NCBI RefSeq assembly: GCF_023278565.1
Contig: NC_064677.1
Coordinates: forward strand, 2,542,001-2,606,000
From: Colletotrichum lupini
Taxonomy: Eukaryota > Ascomycota > Sordariomycetes > Glomerellales > Glomerellaceae
Reading direction: 5' to 3'
DNA: 64,000 nucleotides
Numbering within the stretch: position 1 is the stretch's first letter; each line of letters opens with the position of its first letter. Both the position numbers and the translations under genes were made by a program. Shown here piece by piece: positions 10,862 through 21,692 of this stretch. The notes beneath the pieces were generated by a model. That model worked only from the letters and a program-made list of their open reading frames with translations, did not search any database and was not told the DNA's origin.

Positions 10862-11648
10862 ATGAAGTTCTCCGTCGTTCTCACTACTCTCGTCGCCGTT
10901 GCCTCGGCCGCCCCCTCCCGGGACATCTCCTCGTCCGGCAGCAAGCTCCAGAAGCGCGCCGCCGTGTTCGCGACGGCCAAGACCTTTGACGAGCTATCCA
11001 TCAGCGGCAAGAATGCCGGCACCGCAAAGGAGGATGCCCTCCAGAAGCTGAGCGGTCTGCCGACGGACCTGTCCACCGTCGACAAGGCGGATCTCGCTTT
11101 CCTCAACAACGTCAACAAGATTGCCAACCAGGCCGAGCGCGGTGCCTACAATGTTGAAATCGCAAAGACGGCACCCGGCGAGGACGCCCTGGCCCTTCAG
11201 GTAAGATATCGGGATCTTCTTCTATCGATCGAAACAGGCGACTAACATGGTACTACAGCGCGCAAAGATCCAGAACAAGGTCCTCAAGCTCACGGCCACC
11301 GTCATGGGCCTGCAGGCCCAGCAGGCGCAGGGCAAGAACGTGACGGCCAAGCTGGACGAGGAGACCAAGAAGCTCAACAAGAACATTGCCGACGACGTCG
11401 CCAACGCCGGCAAGCCCGCGACCGCCCTCAAGTTCAACGCCTCCACCGACAACCCGGCCGCCAGCGAGGTGCCCAAGGACGATGCCACTGCCACGAAGGC
11501 CGGTGACGTTGTTGACCAGTCCATCAAGGCCGCCGGCGGAAACGCTGGCGCTGCCGGGGCCAAGGGTACGGGTAAGAAGGGAACCAAGACGGCGAGCAAG
11601 GCTGTTGTCGAGGCTGCTGAGGTTGCTGAGGAGGAGGACGAGGAGTAA
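10862..11648 (+). CDS. Small secreted protein with signal peptide and Kex2 site
   Basis: Two exons, 10862-11200 and 11259-11648, separated by a 58-nt GT-AG intron with a GACTAAC branch site; 242 residues. Residues 1-17 form a classic signal peptide (MKFSVVLTTLVAVASAA). A dibasic KR at about residues 33-34 fits Kex2 processing. The mature chain is Ala/Lys-rich and strongly helical in composition, with a stretch of Gln/Lys around LQAQQAQGKNVTAKLDEE and an acidic tail ending EEEDEE. It has no cysteine. It resembles an uncharacterised family of fungal secreted proteins; no enzymatic motif is visible. Secretion is well supported, function is not. Confidence 0.85.
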
Positions 11649-13443
11649 AGGAGGTTTACCTGGTTCATAGAAGTGAGGTCCAGATTAATGTAGCCGACCA
11701 GGGGGTGGGTTGGTGCAAAACTCGTTTTGGGCTCTGGTGGCTCGCGAGGATATTCTCAATAAATGTTTAAAGCAACTTTCAACCAGTCTTCTTGCGATTC
11801 CAAGCTTGCATCGGAAAATGACAGTGCTTTCAACATGTAGTTGGGCGTGAAGCACGTCACTGCTCACGTACTGTCGTTGCGACTTTGAAGGTCGACAACT
11901 CGTTGATTGATTCCGTCCCAGAGACACCACTAGGTCGGCTACGAATATTCTGCAGCTGATTGTGAAGGTCTTGCTCAAAACTGCTTACGTCTGACACCGT
12001 GCCAGAAGCACCTCTTGAGTTGTCAGAGCTCTATTTTCACGTTCAACATAGAAGCAAGCCAGTAAGACTTCTGCTGAACATGAGAACAGTCCCACGACTC
12101 CCGGGCTATTGAAGTCCGAAGATGATCTACATGCCATCTGAGATCGGACGGCAGATATCGGGGATGCGTATTGTTTGGTGGATCAAATGGTTGTCACTGG
12201 GACGATACCCCACGATGTGTGATAGACTCGGCAGATCTTTCTCATCACCCAATATGTTCTAGACCACGGTCCTGTGGCATTTGCTTGGACGGTTTACATA
12301 GTGTGCACTTGCAGATACTTCATAGAAACACCCAGCCCAAATAGTCACTCGTCGTGGTGATCACCGAGGATTTCGTAAGGCACATTTTCAATGCCCATCT
12401 CAGCCTACCTAATTCACTTACACGCCAGTGACCCGAAAATTGAAGTCTATCTTGTCTTCCTCCCGTGCATCTCAGGAAGAGTCAACTTTCCAATTCTGTT
12501 AGTCACGCCTCCCCCAAATTCGGCCTCTTCTACCGACGGCGATTCGCCGAAAGGCAGGGGAAGCCCACGACTAACCCCCCTGCCTCTTACACGTTTCATC
12601 GACTGTCCAGACGAAAAAATCCCCACCATCTTACACCGCAAAACCCCAAACAGTCACATCGTCGCCGCATCTCCCGAACACATCCCTTGGACTAATCCAT
12701 ATTTGGACCTGTGCGTTCAAGCATTGTGACGGAGAGGCTGCCAAAATAGAGAAATGAGCACTTTCCCTCACCCCTGTTCGTCTCATCCGTACTTGAGCTT
12801 CTTTTGGCTTCGATCCCTTTTGGGATGTTGCATGAGACGACAGGCCCTCTTCTTCTTGCTCTCTTTCCCCTTCTCTCTCCTTAAGGCTCAAGATCTCTGC
12901 TTTTTTGGATACGAGCAAGCGAGGGTGAAATGTGCTCCTATTCGCTTACGGCTGGCTCAGCCGAGAAGAGGGGAGAGAGTTACCAGGCCCTCCCCATTCT
13001 TTGCCAGGATTTTGCATTAGATCTCTCATCATCCCGTCGGTAAGATCCTGGAAACCAAAATCCGAATACTTCGGTCTCCTCGCGTCGAGTTGCTCGCTTG
13101 TTTGAGAGTGGCCGGCTGAAGTCAGGAGGTGTTCGTTTTGACACATCGTGAGCCGCCTTTACGGGATTATAGACTTGACACTTAAGAGAGGGGAAGCTTA
13201 ATCGGGCCTCATGCTCCAACTCCTGAGCAGACGCATATAATAGCCATTCTCGCTCGTCCCATCTCTCCTTGACCGTCTCTGACCCCATCACCACAGTTCA
13301 GTCTCTTCTGCTTCTCTACCGCCGGCCGGACACTCTTTTTCGTCTTTCTGCTGTATCCATAACTTTAAATCACAAACAGCCTCTCATTTCATCGGTTCTT
13401 TTCTCGAGATACCCCAAGCCCGAACACCACACACCCAAGCACC
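11649..13443. other. Intergenic region between two secreted-protein genes
   Basis: About 1.8 kb with no supportable gene. The last 250 bases before 13444 are CT-rich with ACC-rich leader sequence and a TATA-like element (catataatag) near 13232, typical of a strongly expressed fungal gene. Confidence 0.55.
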
Positions 13444-13874
13444 ATGAAGTTCACTGTCCAAACCGCCCTCTTCGCCCTCACCATGGCCATCGGCGCCAGC
13501 GCCGCAGCCGTAGAGGACCCCACCTCGGCCGCAGCCCGCCGCGACGTCCTCCTGATGGAGCGCCAGGGCGCAAACGCCAACCGGCCCGTCCCCAACGGCG
13601 CCTGCTGCGTCGCCAACACGAGCTTGAAGCAGGATGTCTGCAACGTCAACGGCCAGACTGGCCGTTGTGTTCCGGACAGCATCAACAATTGTAAGACTCA
13701 CTCCGAACCCCTTACATTCTAGTATGGGTCTTTTTATGTATTGCCGTTTGCTAATGAGACTCTCCGTAAATAGGCGGCTCAAGCTTGACTTGCATTGAGG
13801 ACAGTAGGTTGGATTGCGACCCGAACACGCTCGAGCGTGGTCGTCCCCTTTGCCGCCGCAGGCAGGGAGCGTAA
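13444..13874 (+). CDS. Small secreted cysteine-rich protein (effector-like)
   Basis: Two exons, 13444-13690 and 13774-13874 (83-nt GT-AG intron), encode 115 residues. The first 20 residues form a signal peptide. A dibasic RR in the propeptide (AAARRD) could be a Kex2-type site. The mature part holds eight cysteines spaced CC, C, C, C, C, C, C (GACCVAN, DVCNV, GRCVP, NNCGS, LTCIE, LDCDP, LCRRR). This is not the hydrophobin pattern, which has two CC pairs, and not an obvious defensin. Size, secretion and Cys content fit an effector or antimicrobial-type protein, but this is inference from composition. The splice restores the reading frame exactly at N-C-G. Confidence 0.85.
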
Positions 13875-14124
13875 AGGGGGTGTGATCTTGATGCAGACAA
13901 GATGGAGTAATCTGGGCGAACTTTGGTATTTCGTTTTTTTTGGGTAGCATGTTCTCATTCACACTAAGATACCACTACAACCAAAAGAGTCCAAGTTTTG
14001 CTCAAATTCGTCGGTTGATCAAAGTAGAACGAAAAAGTTGCGATGGTGAACAAACTCTGGTCTTTGAGATTCGTACGCTATTCTAGACATCTAAAGCAAA
14101 AGCAGGATCGTCACGTATTAAAGA

Positions 14125-16107
14125 TCACCGTGGCACGCTCTCGTCATCATCTACCAGTGACCGACCCCTAATCATCGAAGGGCCCGGCTGCATGTCTATC
14201 CATTTACCTTCCGCATTCCAAATGCCAGCTTTCGTAAAGTCATAGCTCTCGCTGCCTTCCATGAATCCAAAACGGAAGTATTCGTTCATGCCGAGATCGC
14301 TCTGGCGGCTCCAGAGGAAACTCGTTGGAGGTACGGGTCCATCGTCAAAGTAGGTACGGAAGCGCTCTACATCGTTGACAAGAACGCTGATGCCGTCGTA
14401 GCGCGCTCCATCGGGAGGAGTAGCCCAAGTGAAGTTGATGCTCCACATAGCTTGACCTAGGTCGATGACGGGTGGGAGAATGCTGGGCAAGACCGACCCG
14501 TGCTGAGCGTCGCCTTGGAGGGCCGCAGGTGTCTGGAGAACAGCGTCGAAGCCCCAGCGGGCGATGCCGTTGATGAAGAGACCGACTAAAATGCCCTGAT
14601 AGAGCAGTGAAGGTCTGGTCTGCATACTCGTGCCCGGGAGCAAGAGTAACGCCAGGATGTAGTGGTGAATGCGCAGGCTCAGGTCTGGCAGGACAAGGCA
14701 TACAATGATACCCGCCACGAATAGGAGATACAGCTTGAGGTATTTCAGGAGACGGCCCTCCTGTCTAAAATACCAGATTTGCTTGGCGGTGATTACCACC
14801 AAGACGATGATGATGATGGCCAACGCTGCCTTTGCTCCCGGCTGTTGGTTCAGATCATGCGCATTCAGACGCTGAATGGGAATGAAGCTAAAGGTATAGT
14901 TGGTAAGCGCACCAACCCAGCAACCACCGAGCCACAAGATCGTCTTCTCCACCTGAGCAGTAAGCCCATTGAGCGTTCGTCGAATTCCCATCTTGTCAAA
15001 CATAACCCAGGCGCAGAACATCGCCGGGAGGTATTTGCCAACGATATTCGATACTAAGTCCGCAACCGAGTAGTGATTTGGGGGGTCGGAGGCGAGCCCG
15101 ACATGCCAAAATATGCCAGTAAAGATTGAGAAGAAGAAGAGGGAAGGTGATGACGTGAACAGAGAGAGGACCGTCGTGAAAACAACCGAGACCGCCAACA
15201 AATTCCATCTCAGGTCTTTAGCGCGGCATTGAATGCCAGGCTCGAACGTGAACGAGAGTGGGAAGTAGGAGTCAAAGCTGATGCTGTCAATCCCATTCTT
15301 CTCCGAGCTCAAGTAGTCCTCGTTTCGCCCAACGAGGCGGACAACACCACAACCTCCATTATCGTTAGATATCACACCGGCATGGATCGCAGCGGCGCAG
15401 ATGAACGAGTCACCTCGGTAAATCGGCGAGCTCGTGTTGTCGGTTTGTCCGCCGATAACAAGCGGCTGGTAGACAATCTCCTGGTCTCCGACAGCTCTTG
15501 GATTCAAGACCATGTAGCCGGCGCAGTTGGCTGAGCACCTGAAGGCAAAGCCACTGCCATTGAACGGGCGGCAGTCCGCACCATTGAGGCCGCAATTGTT
15601 TCCTCTCGTCCAGTATGCCGCACCACACCCAATCTGCGAGGGGGCTCCCCATCCTTCAACCTCAGTAGCGAATGTCTCGCTCCTCTTGACCAAGGCAAAT
15701 GTGATGATCCAAATGGCGAAGTAAAGAAAAACGATGCCGACCCGGTGCTTGAATTTTCGGAGGTATCGATCAGCCAACACAAGAGGGAACTCTTGAACCT
15801 GAGGAAAGATGGGCTTGATCTCGTAATCGTGTGGGTTTGGCGGACCTTTGGACCATTTTGCGGTAGCCTTCACGATGCGGCGCACCGGGAATGGCACCCA
15901 TCTCCAGCGCTTCCAGTGTCCATCGTCCTGCATGAACCGGGGTGTCGATGGGCCGGAGTCGTCATCGACTTCGAGCTCGCGGCGAGGGCCATCCTCGAGC
16001 GGCGCATCGGGATGTTCTGTGGTATTTGCCCGGTTCGTAGGCTCGTCGGCCTGCTGTCGCTCCATGATGCTCAAGAGCGGTTCCTGCTCATGTCTTCGGT
16101 CATCCAT
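14125..16107 (-). CDS. LCCL-domain multi-pass membrane protein
   Basis: Single exon, 660 residues from the ATG at 16107; an upstream in-frame ATG at 16179 would add 24 residues. I prefer 16107 because MDDRRHEQEPLL begins the acidic cytosolic N-terminus. After one membrane segment (around VGIVFLYFAIWIITFALV) comes a lumenal LCCL domain. It has YWTRGNNCGLNGADC and the diagnostic FICAAAIHAGVISNDNGG. At least six further hydrophobic segments follow in the C-terminal half, including SPSLFFFSIFTGIFWHVGL and AALAIIIIVLVVITAKQI. The LCCL-plus-membrane-helices arrangement is a known fungal family of unknown function. It is convergent with the Cys-rich secreted gene; stop codons are about 250 bp apart. 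Confidence 0.88.
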   Translation of the reverse strand: MDDRRHEQEPLLSIMERQQADEPTNRANTTEHPDAPLEDGPRRELEVDDDSGPSTPRFMQDDGHWKRWRWVPFPVRRIVKATAKWSKGPPNPHDYEIKPIFPQVQEFPLVLADRYLRKFKHRVGIVFLYFAIWIITFALVKRSETFATEVEGWGAPSQIGCGAAYWTRGNNCGLNGADCRPFNGSGFAFRCSANCAGYMVLNPRAVGDQEIVYQPLVIGGQTDNTSSPIYRGDSFICAAAIHAGVISNDNGGCGVVRLVGRNEDYLSSEKNGIDSISFDSYFPLSFTFEPGIQCRAKDLRWNLLAVSVVFTTVLSLFTSSPSLFFFSIFTGIFWHVGLASDPPNHYSVADLVSNIVGKYLPAMFCAWVMFDKMGIRRTLNGLTAQVEKTILWLGGCWVGALTNYTFSFIPIQRLNAHDLNQQPGAKAALAIIIIVLVVITAKQIWYFRQEGRLLKYLKLYLLFVAGIIVCLVLPDLSLRIHHYILALLLLPGTSMQTRPSLLYQGILVGLFINGIARWGFDAVLQTPAALQGDAQHGSVLPSILPPVIDLGQAMWSINFTWATPPDGARYDGISVLVNDVERFRTYFDDGPVPPTSFLWSRQSDLGMNEYFRFGFMEGSESYDFTKAGIWNAEGKWIDMQPGPSMIRGRSLVDDDESVPR

Positions 16108-17852
16108 AGTGGAGGAATGTACGTGGGGGCTAGGCAAGATATGTAGGGTGAGTCGTCGACGATTCGGCGGATCGGACAAGGGGCGAGACCTAAGGACCTA
16201 AGTGGTTAGGAAACCGAGGGCGGCTACGCCATGACGATCAGTCAGCAAGAGGATGGCTCGGCATTGGGGTCGGGCGAGAGGTCATACCAGAAGAGCAGTG
16301 AACCGTGGTATCAATGCGATGCTATCAAGTGACGAGGCTCTCTCGGTCGTGAAACGAATGTTTCGCTGGCCTCCCATCGAGTTGCTCACGGAGGCGACGC
16401 ATTGGCTTCGGAAACTTCAGACGAAAGAACGGCAGCCTATGGGTGACAGCGCTGTGGCTGAGGGACAGCTCAGGAACCGCATTAGCCAGGTGATCCTGAA
16501 GCAGACGATCCCGCGGCACCGAAGCACCTCTGTTCCCTGTCTGACTTGGCCCTGGCAGGTGGAGCATCGGGTGGTCCTTGCTCTTGCACGGCGTTCCGCG
16601 TGGCGACGAAGTGCAACGTCAAAAGAGGGAGTACGTACCGTGGGTGCCGCTTTAGTGGACCAGAAACGGACAGAATTGCATCCTGCTTCGGAGCTGCGGC
16701 GAGCGGGTGTCGGAGGGGCAAGCGACCCGCTCTCTCTAGCCACCGATACCCCACGCCGAGTCTCAGCCACATGACGGACCGACTCCCATACCGATCTGGT
16801 GGCGCAGTCTAGACGCCGCCCTCATCTGTTTGTCGGGAAAAACGGCGAGTCATTTGACAGATGCGCGACTGATCTTGCGCGTTCATCTGGCTTTAAATGA
16901 CAAACTGCAACTCTCTCACTTGTTCATGCTTATAATGACACTCTGGCCCCCACGTGTTTAGACTTTTTTTCGTCACCGACATCGCCCTTGCAACTTTGAC
17001 ATGTGCTTGGAACATCAAGGTTGACTTTTTTGCAGGCTCACGATATAATTACCGCAATATCGAGAGTGAATCTCTCAATTGAGGCATCCTACGCCGCCTG
17101 TATGCTTAGGGTCACTGTTGGATCAATCCCAGCCTCCAGTAATGCGGTTGATGGCGCTAGGGCTTTGTCTGGTACTGATAGTTACATAGTAGACAAACGA
17201 TCCAGCTGAACCTTGCCTTCCACACTCTTTCATCTTAGACTGAGTTGGATGCAGCAACTTTCCTGGCTTCTATCGCCTTCTTTTGACCCATTTAAACTGC
17301 TGGTCAACTTGGCAACCATGTACCTCATTGGACATGGTGTCTGATAGTGGATGCTATGGACTGGACTGGGCTATCCCGTACCGACATTTCATCGCTTCGC
17401 GACGGCTGTCGGTGTGCATGTGCTACCGTCTCTTCCCTACACGTGTACGCTTCGTCGGCGGGGGACTCGTTCTTGTTGAGGAACCTCTAGCCGGTAAGGG
17501 CCTTGTAGCCAAGCAAGGTACACACCTTCGCCTTCGCTTCTGTTGGCCTTGCTTTTTCCGCGTCACTCCTTCGCCTCAACTAAGTACTTGAGTGGTTGCA
17601 AGAGCTTCTCGCAACCAACTTGTCTCGTGACCTCCTTCCCTCCCAGACTCAACACTGCAGTTGTTCTGCCACATTTATTAAGGCGCCAGAGCTTAATCTG
17701 CTCCTCTACAACAGTCAACCTTTGATCTAGACTTCACTGTCTGTGACCTTTCTTCCCGTTTATTCTCTCATCGGCTTCTCTAGAGGTGATTCCTTTTTGT
17801 TTCAACCAGTCAAGTTGTCTTCCATATACCCCTTATCAAACAACTGATAAAC
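16108..17852. other. Divergent intergenic region
   Basis: 1.7 kb between the LCCL gene (minus) and the betaine reductase gene (plus). A GC-rich 173-codon plus frame at 16253-16774 has competing minus-strand frames over the same bases and no domain, so I do not call it. The last 250 bases are CT-rich leader ending AACTGATAAAC before the ATG. Confidence 0.55.
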
Positions 17853-20800
17853 ATGCCTATTCTCGACATCACCAAGGATATCGCCGCGCTCTTTGAGCAG
17901 CAGGCTAAGGCTACCCCAGACGCTGTGGCCCTTGAAGATGAATCACGAACCTTTACCTATGCGGAATTGGACCAAGAGACGCAGACTCTTGCCGATCAAT
18001 TGCGTCGAGATTATGGAGTCGGCAGAGATAGCCTCGTTGGTGTGCTCATGAGCCGAAGCGCCGACTACGTGATCGCTTCATTGGCAGCTCTTCGCGCGGG
18101 CGGTGCTTTCCTGGTACTTGAGCTCGCATACCCCTCTGGGCTCCTGCGCGATGTCATCCAGGACGCGAAGCCCTCAGTGGTTATCACTCAAAGCGCACAC
18201 GTCAACCACATCAAGGCGGAAGTGCCTATCATTGTCATTGATGAGCCCAGTAAAACGACAGTCAATGGACACGCCAATGGCGAACTTTCGCCATTGCCTG
18301 CCAGCGATGATCTCGAACGCCTTATGTTCGTCTCATACTCTTCTGGCACCACTGGCCAACCGAAGGGCATCTGCAATCCCCACAGGGCAGCAGTGCTCTC
18401 ATATGACCTCAGATTTGGTCTCAGCGATTTGCAACCGGGAGATCGTGTAGCTTGCAATGTGTTCTTCGTGTGGGAGATGCTTCGCCCCTTATTGCGGGGA
18501 GCGACTGTCTTTGCTGTTCCGGACAGTGCAAGTTACGACCCATCAGCTCTTGTCAACTTGCTCGAGTCTCGGCAAATCACAGACACGCTCATGACACCTA
18601 CCCTTCTGGCAACCGTCTTGTCTCGTCACCCTGACTTGAGCAAGCGCCTGCCCAAGCTGCGGTCTCTCTGGTTGAACGGCGAGGTGGTCACAACTGACCT
18701 CTGCCGCAGGGGAATGAAGGCCCTGCCCGAAACCAGGTTTCTCAATGTCTACAGCGCTTGCGAGACCCACGAGGTCGCAGCCGGTGATATCAGCACATTC
18801 ATTGACTTTGAAGCCCGTGTCTGCCCGGTTGGCCCACCGATGAACCCAGAAAACATCTACATCATGGACGAAGACGGTAACAGGGTTGGCAACAATATCA
18901 GCGGAGAGCTCTATGTGGGCGGCAACCTCCTGGCGCGGGGTTACCTCAACCTGCCAGAGACAACAGCCAAGGCATTCCACCCGGATCCCTTTGTCAACAA
19001 AGAAGGTGCACGCATGTACCGTACTGGAGATCTCGCTAGAGTCCTTCCCTCCGGTCTTCTGGAGATCACTGGTCGCGCAGGCGGTATGATCAAGACCCGT
19101 GGCTACACCGTTCAGCCAGGTGCTGTCGAAAACGCCATTGTGAAGCACTTGGCTGTGAGTGACTGCGCTGTCTCCTCTCACGGAGAAGGCCTTGAAAGAC
19201 AACTTGTTGCCTATATCGTTCGCGACAACGATGACAAGCGGGGCCGAGGAGATGTGGTTATTGACGAGTCTGGATACAGCCCTGCAGCTAGACGTGTCCT
19301 TGGAGAGCATCTTGCTCTGTACATGCTTCCAACTTACTGGGTGGAGCTTGAACAACTCCCTACTCACGGCGTCTCCGGCAAGACTGATCTGAAGGCCCTG
19401 CCGCCGCCGCCAAGCCCGAAGCTTGCAGTCAATGGCGAAAAGGAGCAAAACACCAAGGTCAAGATCGAAACCGTCAAGAAGCTGTGGGCGGCTGCCCTCA
19501 ACATGCCTGATAGTGCCATCACCGAGGAGCACGACTTCTTCGATATTGGTGGCCACTCCCTTGTTCTCGCAGACCTAGCAAACAGATTCGCTAAGGAGTT
19601 TGGGTTCCCGGTTCCGCTGGCACCTCTTGCGGGTACGCCAACACTGCAAGGACACCTGCAAGCGATTTGCGATGCTCGTGATGGTCACACGGCGGCTGTT
19701 CAAGCGGACCTCCCAGCCGTCCTTCGTGCTGATTCCATTCTGCCTGACGACATCCAATCCAACGGCACTCCTATGCGGCGTCTGAATGATGCTAATACCG
19801 TGCTCTTAACCGGTGCAACTGGATACCTCGGTGCCTTCCTTCTCAAGTATCTTGTGGAGACCACCTCGGCACACATTATCTGCCTCGTCCGCTTCACGGA
19901 TCCTACCGACGAGATGCGTGCTGCTGGAATGGCTAGAATCCGAAAGAACCTGATTGATCTTGGCATCTGGGAAGACTCCTTACTCGACAGAATGGAGGTT
20001 CTGCCCGGAAACTTATCGCGAGAGCACCTCGGTCTTGCCCCAGAGGTTTATGATGACATCGTTTCCCGTGTTGAGGTCATCATTCATGCTGCTGCGACTG
20101 TCAACCTGGTTTATCCCTATGCTGCACTGAGAAGCCCCAATGTCGGAGGCACAAGAGAAATCCTACGCCTGGCGTCAAAGAGCGGTGCCACCCTTCACCA
20201 CGTTTCCACAAATGGTGTTTTGACACCATCTGTTGCAGGCCACTCTGAAGACGCCATGGTTGACATTGACGATGTTCCCGACAAGCTGATCGACGGATAT
20301 GGACAGACCAAGTGGGTGGCTGAGAAGCTGGTCTATGAGGCCGCTCGTCGAGGTATGCCGTGTAAGGTTTACCGCCCTGGTACGATCAGTGGTCATAGCA
20401 AGACAGGCTCATGTAACGCATGGGATCTTCTGAACGCCCTGATCGTCGAGTCGTTACACCTCAAGACGGCGCCGTATGTTGACCAATGGTTCGCCGAAAT
20501 GACGCCTGTCGATTTCGTCAGCGCAGCTATCACGACTCTCGCCAACCACACCGACTCTGAGCAGTTGGTCTACCACCTTGGTGACCCCAACCCAGTGTCT
20601 GCGAACTACATCTTCGACAGCCTGAATGAGCTCGGTTTCCCGACCGAGCGCGTGCCCTGGGACGATTGGGTGGAGTTGTGGACCAAGAAGCGAGGTTTCG
20701 GCACTGCAGGCGACGTCCCTTTCACCGTTGACATCCTTCGTGGTGGTATGCCTACCGCAGAGACTCTCAAGGCTGTGACCGTCCTCAAGGACGAGGCTAC

Positions 20801-21692
20801 GGCTCCCGCTTTGCTCAAGTACAACCTGCCTCGCCCCAAGATCGATACTGATCTACTCGAGACCTACACTCGACACTTCTGCGCGAGAGGCTGGCTCTCT
20901 CGACCTCCGCGCCGAGAAAACGCTAACGGAGCTACATCTCGCGTCAACAAGGGTCGTCTGGCTGGCAAGGTCGCCGTCATCACTGGTGCCTCTTCCGGCA
21001 TCGGTGCAGCTGTTGCAGCTGGGCTGGCTAAGGAGGGCGCCCATGTCGCTCTTGCGGCAAGACGAACGGAAGCCCTGGAAGGTGTCAAGGCCAAGCTTGC
21101 TGGCACTGGCGGCAAGGTCCTCATTCACAAGACGGATGTGACGAAGAAGGAAGACGTTGAGTCGCTCATGCAGGCGGCAGCTGACAAGCTTGGACCGGTC
21201 GACATTCTGGTCAGCTGCGCCGGTGTCATGTACTTCACCATGATGGCGAACAACCAGACTGACGAGTGGGAGCGCACTGTCGATGTCAATTGCAAGGGTC
21301 TCTTGCACTGCTTGTCGTCTACGGTCCCTGGCATGCTGGGCCGAGGAAAGGGTCACATTGTAGCCATCTCGTCCGACGCTGGCCGCAAGGTCTTCCCCGG
21401 CCTGGGTGTTTACTCTGCTAGCAAGTTCTTTGTGGAAGCAACTCTGCAGAGCCTGCGTCTCGAGACGGCCGGTACGGGTCTCCGCGTCACATCTATTCAA
21501 CCTGGCAACACGGCCACAGAGCTGCTGGGTATCTCTACAGACGCTGAGGCTATCAAGAAGTACGGCGAGCCTACTGGTGCCAAGGTCCTGGACGCCGAGG
21601 ATGTAGCTTCTTCGATTGTGTACGCTCTGTGTCAGCCAGAACATGTTGCTGTCAACGAGGTGCTCATTGAGCCTAGAGATGAGCCTATTTGA
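17853..21692 (+). CDS. NRPS-like A-T-R-R carboxylate reductase, glycine betaine reductase type
   Basis: One uninterrupted frame of 1279 residues. The adenylation domain spans about 10-515: YSSGTTGQPKG (161-171), NVYSACETHE (A5), RTGDLARV, GRAGGMIKTRGY and the A10 Lys510 in GVSGKTDL. The carrier domain has DFFDIGGHSL, with the phosphopantetheine Ser569. The first reductase (R1) is of the Lys2-type thioester reductase class: GATGYLG 654-660, catalytic YGQTK 816-820. The second (R2) is a classical SDR: TGASSGIG 1044-1051, YSASK 1187-1191. The A-T-R-R order, length and YdfG-like R2 match the described Aspergillus nidulans enzyme ATRR, which reduces glycine betaine via betaine aldehyde to choline. 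Aromatic residues in FFVWE (204-208) are candidates for a trimethylammonium pocket. Substrate is inferred from architecture; another carboxylate remains possible. Confidence 0.9.
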   Translation: MPILDITKDIAALFEQQAKATPDAVALEDESRTFTYAELDQETQTLADQLRRDYGVGRDSLVGVLMSRSADYVIASLAALRAGGAFLVLELAYPSGLLRDVIQDAKPSVVITQSAHVNHIKAEVPIIVIDEPSKTTVNGHANGELSPLPASDDLERLMFVSYSSGTTGQPKGICNPHRAAVLSYDLRFGLSDLQPGDRVACNVFFVWEMLRPLLRGATVFAVPDSASYDPSALVNLLESRQITDTLMTPTLLATVLSRHPDLSKRLPKLRSLWLNGEVVTTDLCRRGMKALPETRFLNVYSACETHEVAAGDISTFIDFEARVCPVGPPMNPENIYIMDEDGNRVGNNISGELYVGGNLLARGYLNLPETTAKAFHPDPFVNKEGARMYRTGDLARVLPSGLLEITGRAGGMIKTRGYTVQPGAVENAIVKHLAVSDCAVSSHGEGLERQLVAYIVRDNDDKRGRGDVVIDESGYSPAARRVLGEHLALYMLPTYWVELEQLPTHGVSGKTDLKALPPPPSPKLAVNGEKEQNTKVKIETVKKLWAAALNMPDSAITEEHDFFDIGGHSLVLADLANRFAKEFGFPVPLAPLAGTPTLQGHLQAICDARDGHTAAVQADLPAVLRADSILPDDIQSNGTPMRRLNDANTVLLTGATGYLGAFLLKYLVETTSAHIICLVRFTDPTDEMRAAGMARIRKNLIDLGIWEDSLLDRMEVLPGNLSREHLGLAPEVYDDIVSRVEVIIHAAATVNLVYPYAALRSPNVGGTREILRLASKSGATLHHVSTNGVLTPSVAGHSEDAMVDIDDVPDKLIDGYGQTKWVAEKLVYEAARRGMPCKVYRPGTISGHSKTGSCNAWDLLNALIVESLHLKTAPYVDQWFAEMTPVDFVSAAITTLANHTDSEQLVYHLGDPNPVSANYIFDSLNELGFPTERVPWDDWVELWTKKRGFGTAGDVPFTVDILRGGMPTAETLKAVTVLKDEATAPALLKYNLPRPKIDTDLLETYTRHFCARGWLSRPPRRENANGATSRVNKGRLAGKVAVITGASSGIGAAVAAGLAKEGAHVALAARRTEALEGVKAKLAGTGGKVLIHKTDVTKKEDVESLMQAAADKLGPVDILVSCAGVMYFTMMANNQTDEWERTVDVNCKGLLHCLSSTVPGMLGRGKGHIVAISSDAGRKVFPGLGVYSASKFFVEATLQSLRLETAGTGLRVTSIQPGNTATELLGISTDAEAIKKYGEPTGAKVLDAEDVASSIVYALCQPEHVAVNEVLIEPRDEPI

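Noticed and set aside
16253..16774. 173-codon GC-rich plus frame between the LCCL and betaine reductase genes
   Set aside because: Several overlapping frames on both strands are open here, so openness reflects composition; no domain, signal peptide or leader.
20853..21644. 263-codon minus-strand frame within the betaine reductase gene
   Set aside because: Antisense to the SDR domain; no independent domain or start context.
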